Below are positions 36,764 to 46,497 of a DNA stretch of 64,000 bases, piece after piece. The notes below the pieces were generated by a model that did no database searches, was not told where the DNA came from, and saw only the letters and a program-made list of their open reading frames with translations. The stretch lies in assembly GCF_012689525.1 (NCBI RefSeq), contig NZ_CP051514.1, positions 1,054,001 through 1,118,000 on the forward strand, read 5' to 3'. This stretch comes from Paraburkholderia aromaticivorans. GTDB taxonomy: Bacteria; Pseudomonadota; Gammaproteobacteria; Burkholderiales; Burkholderiaceae. Within the stretch, counting starts at the first letter, position 1; each line of letters opens with the position of its first letter. The position numbers and the translations under genes are program-made.

Positions 36764-36962
36764 GTCAGTCTCCAAAAAAGAGTGCGCTTCGTCGCACCAG
36801 AAAAATTCCCGTTCATGGGTTCGCGAAAAAAATGAGCGCCACGCTGTGCGCGCCACCTGTTAACTTCGGATGTCTAATCGTTGTAACTGGATCGCTGCCC
36901 AACCCAAATTCCTGCTTCAACCTGCGATCACGTGTTCGCTAAGTTCACTTCATTGCCGGGGT

Positions 36963-37235
36963 TTATTGCTTTCCCCGCGTTGACGTATTGCCTGGTATAC
37001 GTGAGCCGATGGCGCTTCGGATTGCCGCCGCCACCGCGGCGCCGGCGCCGCATTCACACAGTTCCGCCCACTGGCGGAGGGTCTCGTGATCCGCCACAGG
37101 CGTCTCGCACAATCGCGCAAAACGCTCGAGCGTGGCTTCCGACCCCACTACGCTGTGAAAGCGCTCGTGGCCGATGCAAGCATCGAGCAATACCGCCATG
37201 CCGGCTTTCCGTGCCTTATCGAGGACGTTTTCCAT
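36963..37235 (-). CDS. Hypothetical 90-aa protein upstream of hcp
   Basis: ATG 37235 has AAGGAGA seven bases upstream, the best ribosome site in the neighbourhood, and the frame is open for 90 codons. The sequence is mainly helical (VLDKARKAGMAVLLDACIG, ATLERFARLCETPVADHETL) with a Cys-rich AELCECGAG motif and no membrane segment or signal. I recognise no family. It is on the same strand as hcp, 200 bases upstream, and divergent from the sigma-factor gene, so it may be a small T6SS accessory protein. Confidence 0.6.
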   Translation of the reverse strand: MENVLDKARKAGMAVLLDACIGHERFHSVVGSEATLERFARLCETPVADHETLRQWAELCECGAGAAVAAAIRSAIGSRIPGNTSTRGKQ

Positions 37236-37407
37236 GATCTGTCTCCTTCCCGAACGGTGCATCTGCGCATCTGGTGACCCGAAAACAGCCGGGCGCGCCC
37301 GCTTATTCCGGAAAAATCGCGAAAAAAACTAAAAAAAATCTTGGAATAAAGACTGGACTGAACTGTTATGTGTGTGTGTACGCGCGATATGTAGAGGAGC
37401 GCCACCG

Positions 37408-37941
37408 ATGAACGACGCTGATCTGCCAGCCGTCCTGCCGACGTTGCTGCCCCGGCTATGGCGCTTCGCGCTGCGTCTGACGCAGAACCAGCACGACGCG
37501 GAGGATCTCGTGCAGCGGGCGTGCGTACGGGCGCTGGAGCGGCGCAGCCAGTTGCAGCCCGGCACGTCGACGCTGAGCTGGCTGTTTTCTATCGTGCACT
37601 CGACGTGGATGAACGAGTTACGGGCCCGCTCGATCCGGGGGCGCGGCAGCATGGACTTGCAGGATGATGAAATCGAAGCCTTCGCCGACCCTGCGGGGCA
37701 CAATCCGGAGATCGACCTGATGCATCGCCAGGTGATCAACGCCGTGGAAGCGCTGCCGGATGCGCAGCGCGTCGTGATGGTGCTGGTGGCGATCGAAGGA
37801 TTGAGTTACCGGGAGGCCGCTGACGTGCTCGACGTGCCGATCGGCACGGTCATGAGCCGGCTGTCGCGAGCAAGGCTGACGATTGGTCAACAGTTTGGAG
37901 TGCAATCGTCGTCTGCAACTCGCAAGGGAGAATCAATATGA
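37408..37941 (+). CDS. ECF-type RNA polymerase sigma factor
   Basis: This 177-aa protein shows sigma region 2 (LWRFALRLTQNQHDAEDLVQRACVRAL, residues about 15-42, then TLSWLFSIVHSTWMNELR) and region 4 (ALPDAQRVVMVLVAIEGLSYREAADVLDVPIGTVMSRLSRA, about 118-158). ATG 37408 has GAGGAG ten bases upstream. It overlaps the anti-sigma start by four bases. It is divergent from the hypothetical gene and hcp. Whether it drives the T6SS or an unrelated regulon is unknown. Confidence 0.92.
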   Translation: MNDADLPAVLPTLLPRLWRFALRLTQNQHDAEDLVQRACVRALERRSQLQPGTSTLSWLFSIVHSTWMNELRARSIRGRGSMDLQDDEIEAFADPAGHNPEIDLMHRQVINAVEALPDAQRVVMVLVAIEGLSYREAADVLDVPIGTVMSRLSRARLTIGQQFGVQSSSATRKGESI

Positions 37942-38768
37942 TGAATGTCGATGACTCGCTGCTGATGTCGTATGTCGACGGCGAGCTTCCGCCCGAACAG
38001 CGCGCGGAAGTCGAGGCGGCGATTACCCACTCGGACGACCTGTCCGCACGGGTGGCCGCGTTGCGCGCTTCGGTGTTGCCGTATCGCGCTGCATACGAGC
38101 GTCAACGGTTGCCGCCGGTGCCGGAGAGCCTCCAGCGTCGGATCAACGAACTGGTCAGTGTCAGCACGCCGTCGCAGCGCAGCGGAGGCAAAGGGCGGCG
38201 GGCGCCGATGCAATGGCTGGCAGCCGCGTTCGTCGCGGGCGCAATTTGTTCGGGCGTGTTGACCGGATACCTAGGGGCCTTGGGACCGTTCCACTCGAAG
38301 GTTTCGCCCTGGGTGCAAAGCGTGGCCGACTATCAGGTGCTTTATGGGCGCGAAACGGTCGCCAGCATCAAGGAGGACTCTGCAACCACCGAGAAGGTAC
38401 TTGCCGATATCCGGCAGCGCGACGGCATGCCGGTCCGCGTGCCGGACCTGCGTCAAGCGGGGTTGAAATTCAAGCGCGTGCAGCGACTGGACTATCATGA
38501 CCGCCCCCTGATCCAGATGGTCTATCTGCCCGAGCGCGGCGATCCTGTGGCGCTATGTGTGATTGAAGACGCACGCGCTGATGAGCCGGTTCGCTCCCAG
38601 CAAGTCGGCGAGATGAAGACGGTAACGTGGCGCACGAACCGGATGGCTTATGTGCTGCTTGGGAAAGACACTTCCGTGGACCTGCAGCAGATGGCCCAGC
38701 AGATCTCCGCAGGCAAGACAGCAAACCTCTATAGCAAGGCAGCGGACGACGACGCCGTCAGCAGTTGA
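37938..38768 (+). CDS. Transmembrane anti-sigma factor
   Basis: This 276-aa protein has an N-terminal anti-sigma module (LLMSYVDGELPPEQRAEVEAAI), lacking the canonical zinc HxxxCxxC, then one membrane helix (MQWLAAAFVAGAICSGVLTGYL, about 92-113) and a periplasmic domain of about 160 residues. This is the RsiW/RseA-like arrangement for sequestering the co-transcribed ECF sigma until an envelope signal triggers release. Its start overlaps the sigma stop. Confidence 0.85.
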   Translation: MMNVDDSLLMSYVDGELPPEQRAEVEAAITHSDDLSARVAALRASVLPYRAAYERQRLPPVPESLQRRINELVSVSTPSQRSGGKGRRAPMQWLAAAFVAGAICSGVLTGYLGALGPFHSKVSPWVQSVADYQVLYGRETVASIKEDSATTEKVLADIRQRDGMPVRVPDLRQAGLKFKRVQRLDYHDRPLIQMVYLPERGDPVALCVIEDARADEPVRSQQVGEMKTVTWRTNRMAYVLLGKDTSVDLQQMAQQISAGKTANLYSKAADDDAVSS

Positions 38769-39433
38769 GGCGGTGCCGGAAAGGCCGACGGGACGACAGA
38801 TGGAACGGCTGAAATCTGTGTCGAACGACCGGTTTGCGTAGCTGGCTTATGGTCCACAGCCCTAATAGCCGTGAAGGCCCGGTGAGTGTTTGATAGCGCT
38901 GACGAGCCAGCTTTGCGAAGTGTGGGCGGCCATCACGAACGGACAAGGAGATCGGGCCGATCGCCAAGCCGAAAGACATCCGCTTTACGACATGTCGATT
39001 ATCCCCTTCAACGCAAGCGGCTCGCACCCGAGAAGGATACGACTGCACTCAGCCGCCTCGCCCAGAATTCACTCGCAAAGGCGGAAATAACCGCGTGCAG
39101 CCAAATCCTCGTCCAATTTCTCAACGACATCACCTTGCAAGCCAGGCGGCGTTCATATAATCGTCAAGCAGCACGAGCGGTCACATCATTGAAAGTCGCG
39201 TCGTCGAGCCAGCGGCGGCGTCCGACGAACTCATGGCGAAAGTACCGAAATGTGCAATCGGGCCGCCGAAGCGGGTGCAGGCCATTTGCAGGAAAACGGT
39301 CAGCACCTCGAATGCGGTGCCTGCGCGAGTCTACGAATGCGACGTGCTTTCACGGTCCACTAACGGGCGTGAGGTTCGGCTCACAAATGGCGCATCGTCA
39401 TGGATTGCCCGCCGTGGATCCAACGTTTCAACT
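38769..39433. other. 665 bases without a recognisable gene
   Basis: Frames on both strands are interrupted or have shadow-like composition, and no RNA gene or repeat stands out. The segment separates the anti-sigma gene from the converging protease gene. Confidence 0.4.
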
Positions 39434-41011
39434 TTACTTGAGGTCGACAGTGACGAAGCTGCGCGCGTGATCGCGCTGGATCAGCAACGCCGCCTTCTTG
39501 CCGGCCTTTGCCGCGAGCGAAGCCAATTCATCCTGCGAGGCGACCAGCGTGCCGTTGAGCGACAGCACGACATCCCCCGGCCTGATGCCGTCATTCCCTG
39601 CCGTCCCCGAGACGTCATCGACCATCAGGCCTTCAGCAAGGCCCGTGGTGCGCCGCTCCTGGTCGGTCAGCGGATGCATCGTCAGACCGAGGTGATCGAG
39701 CGCGCCAACGGCGCCCGCGTCTGAGTCCCTCGCAGCGCCCGCGCCCGAATTTGCGTTTCGCGCAGAGATGCCGACGTTCACCATCACCGTCAGCTGCGCG
39801 TGATTGCGGATCAGCTTCAGCGGGACTTTCGCTCCGGACTGAAGCGCCGCGTCCGCCTCGGCGAGATCGGCGGCGTGGACGATCGGCTCGTCGGCGAGTT
39901 GGACGATCACGTCTCCGGATTTCAGCTTGCTTGCCGCTGCCGGGCTGCCCGGATCGACGGAAATCACCAGCGCGCCTGCCGCGCGCGGCAGCCCGAATGC
40001 GCCAGCCAGATTCGGATCGACGTCCTGCGCCTGGATGCCGAGATGGCCGCGCGCGTCCCCAACGAGGCTTTGCTGGGCTTGCTGGCCTCCCGGGCTTTCC
40101 CATTGCGAGCGCACCTTGTTCGCAATATTGATCGGGATTGCGAACGTCAGGCTCTGGAAGCGATCGTCATCGGCATACACCTGCACGTCAATGCCGATCA
40201 CCTCTCCCGCGCGGTTAAACACGGGACCGCCAGAGTTATCAGGGTTCAGCGATACGTCCGTCTGAAAGAATGGAAACGTCGTGCCATCGGCGAGCGTGCG
40301 CGAGGTCGCGCTGACAATGCCTGCCGTGACGGTGTTCTGATAGCTGTCCGGCGAACCAATCGTCAGCACTTGCTCGCCAACGCGCACGCGTGTCGAATCG
40401 CCGAGCTTGACGGTCGGCAGTTTTGTCGCGTCGATCTGGATCACGGCGACGTCGGTTTGCGCATCGACGGTCGTGACTTTTGCCTTGAATTCGCGCCGGT
40501 CGGTCAGGCGCACCGTGATGTCATCCGACTGATCTACGATGTGCGCCGTCGTCAGAATGAAACCGTTCGGGCTCACGATAAACCCCGAGCCGACGCCCGA
40601 CATCGCGCGCGGCGAACTACCCTGGTCGTCTTGCGATTGCGGCCCCGCCTGCTTGAAGAACGCGAAGATAGGATCGGCACCGTCGATGGCTTCGAAGCCC
40701 GGCCCCGAAGCCGGCGCGGCCGCCGCTCCCGCTGGCGCTTTCTCGGGTACCGTCGCGCGAATGTTCACGACAGCCGGCCCATAACGCTCGACGATCGAGG
40801 GAAAGTCGATCGGCACGCTCGTCCTGTCGGAAGCAACGCGCTTGTCTTTCGCCGGCGCGGTTGCGGACGCGGCGGAGGCAGACACAGCGTGAGAAGCGGC
40901 AAGCGCGGTCGTGTACGCGCAGGGAAAGCCTGTCAGACACGCCGTTGTCACGGCCGTGTAGAACCAGGGTCGGGATAGGACCGAGTAGGTCGAGTGGGTT
41001 GGGCGAAGCAC
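39434..41011 (-). CDS. HtrA/DegQ-family periplasmic serine protease with two PDZ domains
   Basis: This 525-aa protein begins at GTG 41011, five bases after a perfect GGAGGT; an in-frame ATG at 41068 is the alternative. An N-terminal signal (YTAVTTACLTGFPCAYTTALA, about 18-38) precedes a trypsin-like domain with the triad His157 (LTTAHIVD), Asp187 (AQTDVAVI) and Ser260 (NPDNSGGP), followed by two PDZ domains (about 330-420 and 440-520). HtrA proteins degrade or chaperone misfolded envelope proteins. The oxyanion-loop residue normally Gly before Asn-Ser is Asp259-2 (NPDNSGG, not NPGNSGG), which could alter activation. Confidence 0.9.
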   Translation of the reverse strand: MLRPTHSTYSVLSRPWFYTAVTTACLTGFPCAYTTALAASHAVSASAASATAPAKDKRVASDRTSVPIDFPSIVERYGPAVVNIRATVPEKAPAGAAAAPASGPGFEAIDGADPIFAFFKQAGPQSQDDQGSSPRAMSGVGSGFIVSPNGFILTTAHIVDQSDDITVRLTDRREFKAKVTTVDAQTDVAVIQIDATKLPTVKLGDSTRVRVGEQVLTIGSPDSYQNTVTAGIVSATSRTLADGTTFPFFQTDVSLNPDNSGGPVFNRAGEVIGIDVQVYADDDRFQSLTFAIPINIANKVRSQWESPGGQQAQQSLVGDARGHLGIQAQDVDPNLAGAFGLPRAAGALVISVDPGSPAAASKLKSGDVIVQLADEPIVHAADLAEADAALQSGAKVPLKLIRNHAQLTVMVNVGISARNANSGAGAARDSDAGAVGALDHLGLTMHPLTDQERRTTGLAEGLMVDDVSGTAGNDGIRPGDVVLSLNGTLVASQDELASLAAKAGKKAALLIQRDHARSFVTVDLK

Positions 41012-41922
41012 AGCGCACCTCCATGGCGGTCGTGATGCCTGGCACTGTGGAGAAATTATTTCGTGCATGACAATTATTGACTGGTGCGCAGCGCACCCGT
41101 GAATTCGATAACGAAAGCAAACGGCGCTGCCAACGCGTGGGACAGCGTTGAGCACTCCGTACGCGAGCGCGTACGGATGCTATCGACGCGTCGGACATTT
41201 ATCGATGGATCGAAGTCGGCGTGAGATTACGCCCTGCATGTTTGCCCGCAATGCACAATCACGACGTGAACGGTTTGCTCGCACGCGCGGCTCTTCCGGC
41301 CTCGCCCGATGCGAAAAAAAATGGAGCGTTTGTCCTCATTTATTTATAGAGAACAGGCGAGCAAATTGCAGCGAGTACAAATCCTGGATAGTCAGGCGGC
41401 GCGTCGCGCCAGCCTCGCGAAGGTGCGTGATTTGCTGGACATCGTGCCCGAGGTCGCTACCCAGCCCGACGATCCCGAGGTTGCCGCCGCTCAGGTCTTC
41501 GTCTGCCGGCACTGCACCGCTTCATCACTGCGTCATCGCGCATCCAGAATCGCACCGCACCACGCATCCTTCAACATTGCTGGCCATCCCCGGCCTATCA
41601 ATCGCCATAGCATCCAGGACTCCGAGCGTATCGGGGCACTCCGCGCTTTGCTCCATCGAGGCTCGTTCGACGCCCGCCAGCGGCGCACGGCGGCGCATTC
41701 ACATTCCTGCGGGCGATGGCAGGCATCGACCAACCCTACGCGCTCTCTGCCGAACCCGGTCCGACCTTGAGCTGCCAGGTTGGTCGGCGAGCTAATCGGC
41801 CGCGTCGGTTCGCAGTTGACCTGCTGAAGACAATGAGGAGCGTGCCTCAGTCGCGTGGCCTGGAAACGCTAGTGGTCGTAAACGGAAGCGGCTTGCTGCT
41901 GCTCACCGTTCGGGGAGTAGCA
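41012..41922. other. 911 bases with no intact gene; possible transposase remnant
   Basis: The first 200 bases are upstream sequence for the protease. From about 41300 a plus-strand frame becomes protein-like and is listed separately as a possible transposase tail. The remaining 130 bases before the oxidoreductase stop contain nothing I can assign. Confidence 0.4.
41309..41700 (+). pseudogene. Possible IS91/IS801-type transposase 3' remnant
   Basis: The frame reads QRVQILDSQAARRASLAKVRDLL, then a PEVATQPDDPEVA acidic linker and VFVCRHC, after which the frame degrades. The order helix, acidic linker, then Cys-x-x-Cys near the C-terminus recalls the tail of IS91-type transposases, which end in a short zinc-knuckle (CPHCG...). 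The match is by pattern only and the rest of the element is missing. It could equally be a chance ORF. Confidence 0.35.
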
Positions 41923-42912
41923 CTAGATCGTCACCACGATCTTGCCGATCTGGTTTCCAGTTTCCATATACCGATGCGCTTCAGCAATCTCGTCGAAGTT
42001 GAAAGTGCGATCGATCACAGGGCGTAGTGCCCCTTCCGACAGCCCTCGACTGATGAACTGCTTCGCTTCCTCAAGTCGTTGCGGATCGGTCGTGATTTCG
42101 AAGAGTTCATAGCCACGGAACGTCAGGTGTTTTCCGAGAATATCCATGACCGGCACCGGAATATCGCGAGCGTCGAGCGCCCTATACTGGAAGAACGTTC
42201 CACCATGGCCGAGAGCCTGCACAAGACTTTTCGCATGAGGGCCGCCGACCGGATCGAAAACGATGTTCACCCCCCTTCCATCCGTCACATCGCGCAGTTG
42301 CTGCCGCAGGCAGGAATCGTCGCCAACCAGAACATGCGCGGCGTCGCCCTTCAGCAAGGCGTCTTTTTTCGCCAGACTGCGCGTCAAGGCAACAGGCGTC
42401 GCTTTCACGAAATTGGCGATCTGTATGGCCGCCATTCCAACACTGCTAGTCGCGGCGCCAATGACGACCGTCTCGCCGGCCTTCAGCCCGCCGAGACTGA
42501 TTAGCGCGCCATAGGCGGTGGTGAACGCCATCCACGTTCCAGCGGCTTCCTCGAAAGAAACACCGACTGGCGTCCTGACGACCGCAGACGCTGGCGAATT
42601 CACCACCTCGCCGTACATGCCGTAGTCGGCGAAAGAAAATGCCGGGATGACGCCAACGCGATCGCCCGCCGCGAACCCTGTGACGCCACTGCCGACCGCG
42701 ACAACTTCTCCGGCGGCTTCATAGCCAAGCATGGCCGGAAAGCGCGGTTTGATGACGTAATGGCCGCTTCGATACATCACTTCTGCGCGATTAATGCCAA
42801 GCGCCTTTACCTTGATCTGAACCTCGCCCGCCTTGGGCGCCGGGGCATCGATATCTTCGATCCATAGAACCTCGGGGCCGCCGACGCGGTGGAAACGAAC
42901 TACTCTCGACAT
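41923..42912 (-). CDS. Zinc-type alcohol dehydrogenase-like / quinone oxidoreductase (MDR family)
   Basis: This 329-aa medium-chain dehydrogenase/reductase starts at ATG 42912 with AGAGGT 8 bases upstream. The GroES-like half has the FPAMLGYEAAGEVVAVGSGV motif, and the Rossmann half has VIGAATSSVGMAAIQIANF followed by VNIVFDPVGGP, then KHLTFRGYELFEITTDP. The catalytic zinc Cys and structural Cys cluster of true alcohol dehydrogenases are absent, so the NADPH:quinone reductase-like zinc-independent class is more likely. It lies alone between the protease region and the Tn3 element and seems intact. Confidence 0.88.
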   Translation of the reverse strand: MSRVVRFHRVGGPEVLWIEDIDAPAPKAGEVQIKVKALGINRAEVMYRSGHYVIKPRFPAMLGYEAAGEVVAVGSGVTGFAAGDRVGVIPAFSFADYGMYGEVVNSPASAVVRTPVGVSFEEAAGTWMAFTTAYGALISLGGLKAGETVVIGAATSSVGMAAIQIANFVKATPVALTRSLAKKDALLKGDAAHVLVGDDSCLRQQLRDVTDGRGVNIVFDPVGGPHAKSLVQALGHGGTFFQYRALDARDIPVPVMDILGKHLTFRGYELFEITTDPQRLEEAKQFISRGLSEGALRPVIDRTFNFDEIAEAHRYMETGNQIGKIVVTI

Positions 42913-43081
42913 TTCGCCACCTCTGAATAACGCATTGCAGACGACACACGTTGCCGCCAATGAGGAAAGTCTATTCGTATCCGAAAAATCCAGTACGCGG
43001 TTACCATTCCAGAATTTCCATCCCTGAATTCCACAATCGACAATGGACGAATGTTTCGACGGCATACGCGAGTTCGTGACC

Positions 43082-43119
43082 GGGGTCTTCGTCCTTTTCG
43101 TGCTAAATCTGGCGGTTTT
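43082..43119 (+). repeat. Tn3 left terminal inverted repeat (38 bp)
   Basis: Begins GGGGTCTTCGTCCTTTTCG and ends CTGGCGGTTTT. It matches the reverse complement of 46460-46497 except at positions 6 and 38. The GGGG start and 38-bp length are typical of Tn3-family ends. Confidence 0.9.
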
Positions 43120-43243
43120 CTCTGCAGCACCTTAATTTATGGGCTGCCGTGGGGTCCGACTTTTGTCCGGAGGACCAAAAAGCATCTGCGATAACATACC
43201 TGCCCGCGATTACAGATCGCGCCACCTTGACGGGAAGCAGGAG

Positions 43244-46175
43244 ATGCCAGGCCTGGAATTTCGCTATGTGGGACAGGATCGCCTGCCCGCCCGATTATCG
43301 GAATTCGACGTTGAGCGCTACTTTGCGTTGACTGACAGTGACATTGCTGCAGTCAACGAGCGCTTTCGGCGCGATCGCCGTGCCGGCGTTGCCATCCAGC
43401 TGGTCTTTCTGCGGGCCAGTGGCCACACCCTCGATCATGTCGGCACACTCCCGCGCCTGTTACTGCGCTACATCGGCGAGCGGCTCGGCCTGCCCACCCC
43501 GACTATCGCCTCACTTCGCACACTTTATCAGCGCTATAAGACGCTGTACGAGCATCAGGGCTGGACCTGCGAATATCTCGGCCTGACGTCGATCGGACCG
43601 AACCACTGGGCGGCACTGGAAGCGTGGTTGCGACAGGATGCCACCGAAGCACTTACCCTTGACGAGTTGCCCCAGCACGCCCATTGCTGGCTGTATGAGC
43701 GTCGCATCCTGATGCCCTCCGAACGAAAACTGCGGGATCTCGGCCGTTCGATCTGGTCGAACGTTGAACGTGGTCTGCTCGCACTTATCGAGGCAACAGT
43801 CACGAAAACGCAGTTGGTTCAGGCCGATTCTGTCCTCTCCGCCCAGCATGAGACCTCTGGCATGAGAGTTCTCGAATGGCTGAAGACACCGCCTGCGCGA
43901 CACAGCCCCACGACGCTCACCGAAACCCTTTTGAAGGTTCGGTTCCTCAAGGAACTCGGTGCGCATACGTGGGTACTCGATGCCGTGCCAATCGAAAAGC
44001 AGCGTGCGTACGCGCTGCGCATCCAGGCTCGTCGGCCTGCGAAGGTCCGTGAACTCAAAGAGTCGAGCCGCACCATCGAGCTGATCTTTTTCCTGCACGT
44101 CACGCTGCTCGAGTCGACGGACGCGCTACTCTATCAAGCAGGACGCCGGGTTTCGGACCTCGTGCGGCAAGCGTACGACCGCACGACGGTCAGGCAGGCA
44201 CGCTCGGCTGTCGAATACCGGCAACAACTGGTCGCGATCAAGGCGCTGGTCACGATAGCAAGCGAACGGCGCAAGAACGTCTCGACGATATTGGCAAGTT
44301 GCCTGAAGACCTCGAGGACAGGCCACCGGCAAGTCACGCCGCCAGCGTACGCGAGACGCTCACCGACGATCATCACCGCATCCGCAATCTGCCGGGGCCG
44401 CTTCGCGAGCTAGGCTTCGTGGGCCGCGAAGCGGAACCAAGCCTGCGACAGTTTGAACTTATCGGCACACTGCATGACAGCGGCGCAACCGAATTGCCGC
44501 CCGACTGCGATGTGCCGGTTAGCGTCGCCTGGCGCGATCTCGTCAAGGGTGACGATCGTGTGCGAGCGTTGCGGGCACTGGAAGCATCGGCAATCACGGG
44601 GCTGCGTAAGGGGCTTCGTCGCGGCTCGGTCTGGATCAACCACAGCCTGTCGTTCCGGGAGCGCGATCAGATGCTCATTCCACCGCGCAATGGGAAAGCG
44701 ATCGCGACCGCTATCTGTCGTCGCTCGCGTTGCCGGGAACTGCAGAACCGTTTCCTGAACGGTTGACGGAACACCTGAAGGCAGGCCTGGCTGCGCTGTA
44801 CGAAGCGCGCGAGGCGGGCCGCGTGACGATCAACACCGACGGAGTGCTGCACCTGTCGGCGATCGAGGCATTGCCGGCCGATGGCATACCGAAACGCACT
44901 CGGGATCTGATATTCAAGGAGATCGGAACCGTGCAGTTCGCCGATCTGATCATGGAGATGGATGCCCACACTGGCTTCAGTGAAGTGCTCCGGTCACGTG
45001 AAGCGCGCGATGCGAACGAACTCGTCTCGCTGTACGCTGCGTTGATCGCCCACGGCACGGAAATGGACGCAAAGAACGTCGCCGCCATGATTCCGCAACT
45101 GGATCCAGCGCATATTTCAACGGCAATGCGCCTCCTTGAGATGCCCGGTCGGCTGCCGCGTGCAAACGACCGCGTGGTGGAATTCCAGCGCACGCATCCG
45201 ATTACGGAACTTTGGGGCACCGGGCGTCAGGCATCGAGCGACTCAAAGAGTCTGGATACCTCACGGCACCTCTTTTATGCGCGGGTCGATCCGCGACGTC
45301 GCACTCATGCAGTGGGCATGTACACGCACGTGCCGGACCAGCACGGCATTGTCTATAACCAGCCGATCGTGCTGAACGAACGTCAGGCTGGAGTGGCGAT
45401 CGAGGGCGTGATCCGCCACAACGAGAACCGTGACGACGGCGGGGTGCTGCGACTTTCGGTAGATACGCACGGGTACACAAATGTAGGAATGGCCGTGTCG
45501 AAGCTGCTCGGTTTCGATCTCTGCCCGGGGCTGCGCAACCTCTCGGAACGAAAACTGCACTTGCCCAGACGAGTGGCCGCTCCCGACGGGTTGGCATCGG
45601 TCGTTGCCTACGAGATATCCGTCAAGGCAATTCGGGATGGCTGGGAGGAACTGCTGCGCCTCGTCGCGTCGATTCACTCGGGACGCGTGAGTGCAAGTGT
45701 CGCTTTACAGCGGTTCGGCAGCGCGGCGCAGGGCGACCCCGTGTACCGGGCGGCAGACCACTTTGGCAGGCTACTGCGCACGCTATTCCTGTGCGATTAC
45801 TTCAGCAACGTGGAGTTTCGGCGCGAAATGCATACGTTGCTTAACCGCGGCGAATCGGTTCATCAACTGCAGCGCGCGATCTACACCGGCAAGATCGCAC
45901 CTGAGCGCGGACGGCGCCGCGACGAAATGATTGCAATATCCGGCTCGCTGACGTTGCTGACGAACCTGGTGATTGCGTGGAACACGCAGCGCATGCAAAC
46001 CACGCTTGATGACTGGCAAAGCAAGGGGCAAAGGATTGACGACGACTGGTTGCGGCGGCTGGGGCCGGCGCACTTCGCGCATGTCAATTTCCGCGGAACG
46101 TTGAGTTTTCCGATCGACCGCTATCGCGACATGCTGCTGGATGCGGCGCCTTGGCGACGTATGGCCGGAACGTGA
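43244..46175 (+). pseudogene. tnpA: Tn3-family transposase TnpA, two frameshifts
   Basis: Three consecutive frames join into one TnpA of about 975 aa. Segment 1 (to about 44295) has the DUF4158-type N-terminus (LPARLSEFDVERYFALTDSD, then GVAIQLVFLRASGHTLDHVG). Segment 2 (about 44295-44685) carries FRERDQMLIPP. Segment 3 (to 46175) is the DDE_Tnp_Tn3 domain with VTINTDGVLHLSAIEALP, LIMEMDAHTGFSEVL and HVNFRGTLSFPIDRY. One missing base near 44295 restores STILASLPEDLED, and one near 44683 restores MLIPPAQWESDRD. Start is approximate; ATG 43244 is chosen because homology begins there. Three other frame breaks in this window are similar single- or two-base losses. Confidence 0.88.
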
Positions 46176-46198
46176 AGCGGGTCTGCAAAGGAGGGACG

Positions 46199-46291
46199 AT
46201 GAACATCGATAATAAAGCCATCGTCTGGCAAAGCCAGATCACGCAGTTGAACCTGGGCAGCGCGCGCCTCGTCGTCCAAGCCGCGCGCTGA
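46199..46291 (+). CDS. Small 30-aa ORF inside the transposon
   Basis: ATG 46199 has AAGGAGG five bases upstream, stronger than most sites in the window, and a 30-codon frame (MNIDNKAIVWQSQITQLNLG then SARLVVQAAR, stop TGA). It follows tnpA by 23 bases. I do not recognise it. It could be the head of a passenger gene whose remainder is lost, a small real peptide, or chance. Composition is plausible for a soluble helix. Confidence 0.4.
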   Translation: MNIDNKAIVWQSQITQLNLGSARLVVQAAR

Positions 46292-46459
46292 GACGAAGCG
46301 TGGACGCGAACAGCAGGTGGAGGGTGCGGATTTGCTGGCCACCTTCGATCCTGCGCTCGCCACACGGCCCGACGAAAGCGCCAGATTTTACGTTAAAGGG
46401 ACGACCTCCGGTGAAATCGAACACTTCGCACACCATTGATTTTTGAAGAGAAAACAAGT

Positions 46460-46497
46460 CAAACCGCCAGATTTAGCACGAAAAGGACGAATACCCC
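46460..46497 (-). repeat. Tn3 right terminal inverted repeat (38 bp)
   Basis: Reverse complement begins GGGGTATTCGTCCTTTTCG and ends CTGGCGGTTTG, 36 of 38 identical to the left end. A degenerate second copy appears to lie just inside at about 46375-46411 (shares CGCCAGATTT and GGACGA cores). Confidence 0.9.

Larger units (their letters stand above)
43082..46497 (+). mobile_element. Tn3-family transposon, about 3.4 kb, degenerate
   Basis: The element is bounded by 38-bp terminal inverted repeats starting GGGGT (43082-43119 and 46460-46497) that agree at 36 of 38 positions, and it encloses a Tn3-type transposase gene with two frameshifts. The five bases flanking the ends are TGACC and GGATT, so there is no target duplication, implying rearrangement after insertion. 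No resolvase gene or obvious res site is present, as in IS1071-like members of the family. Confidence 0.88.
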
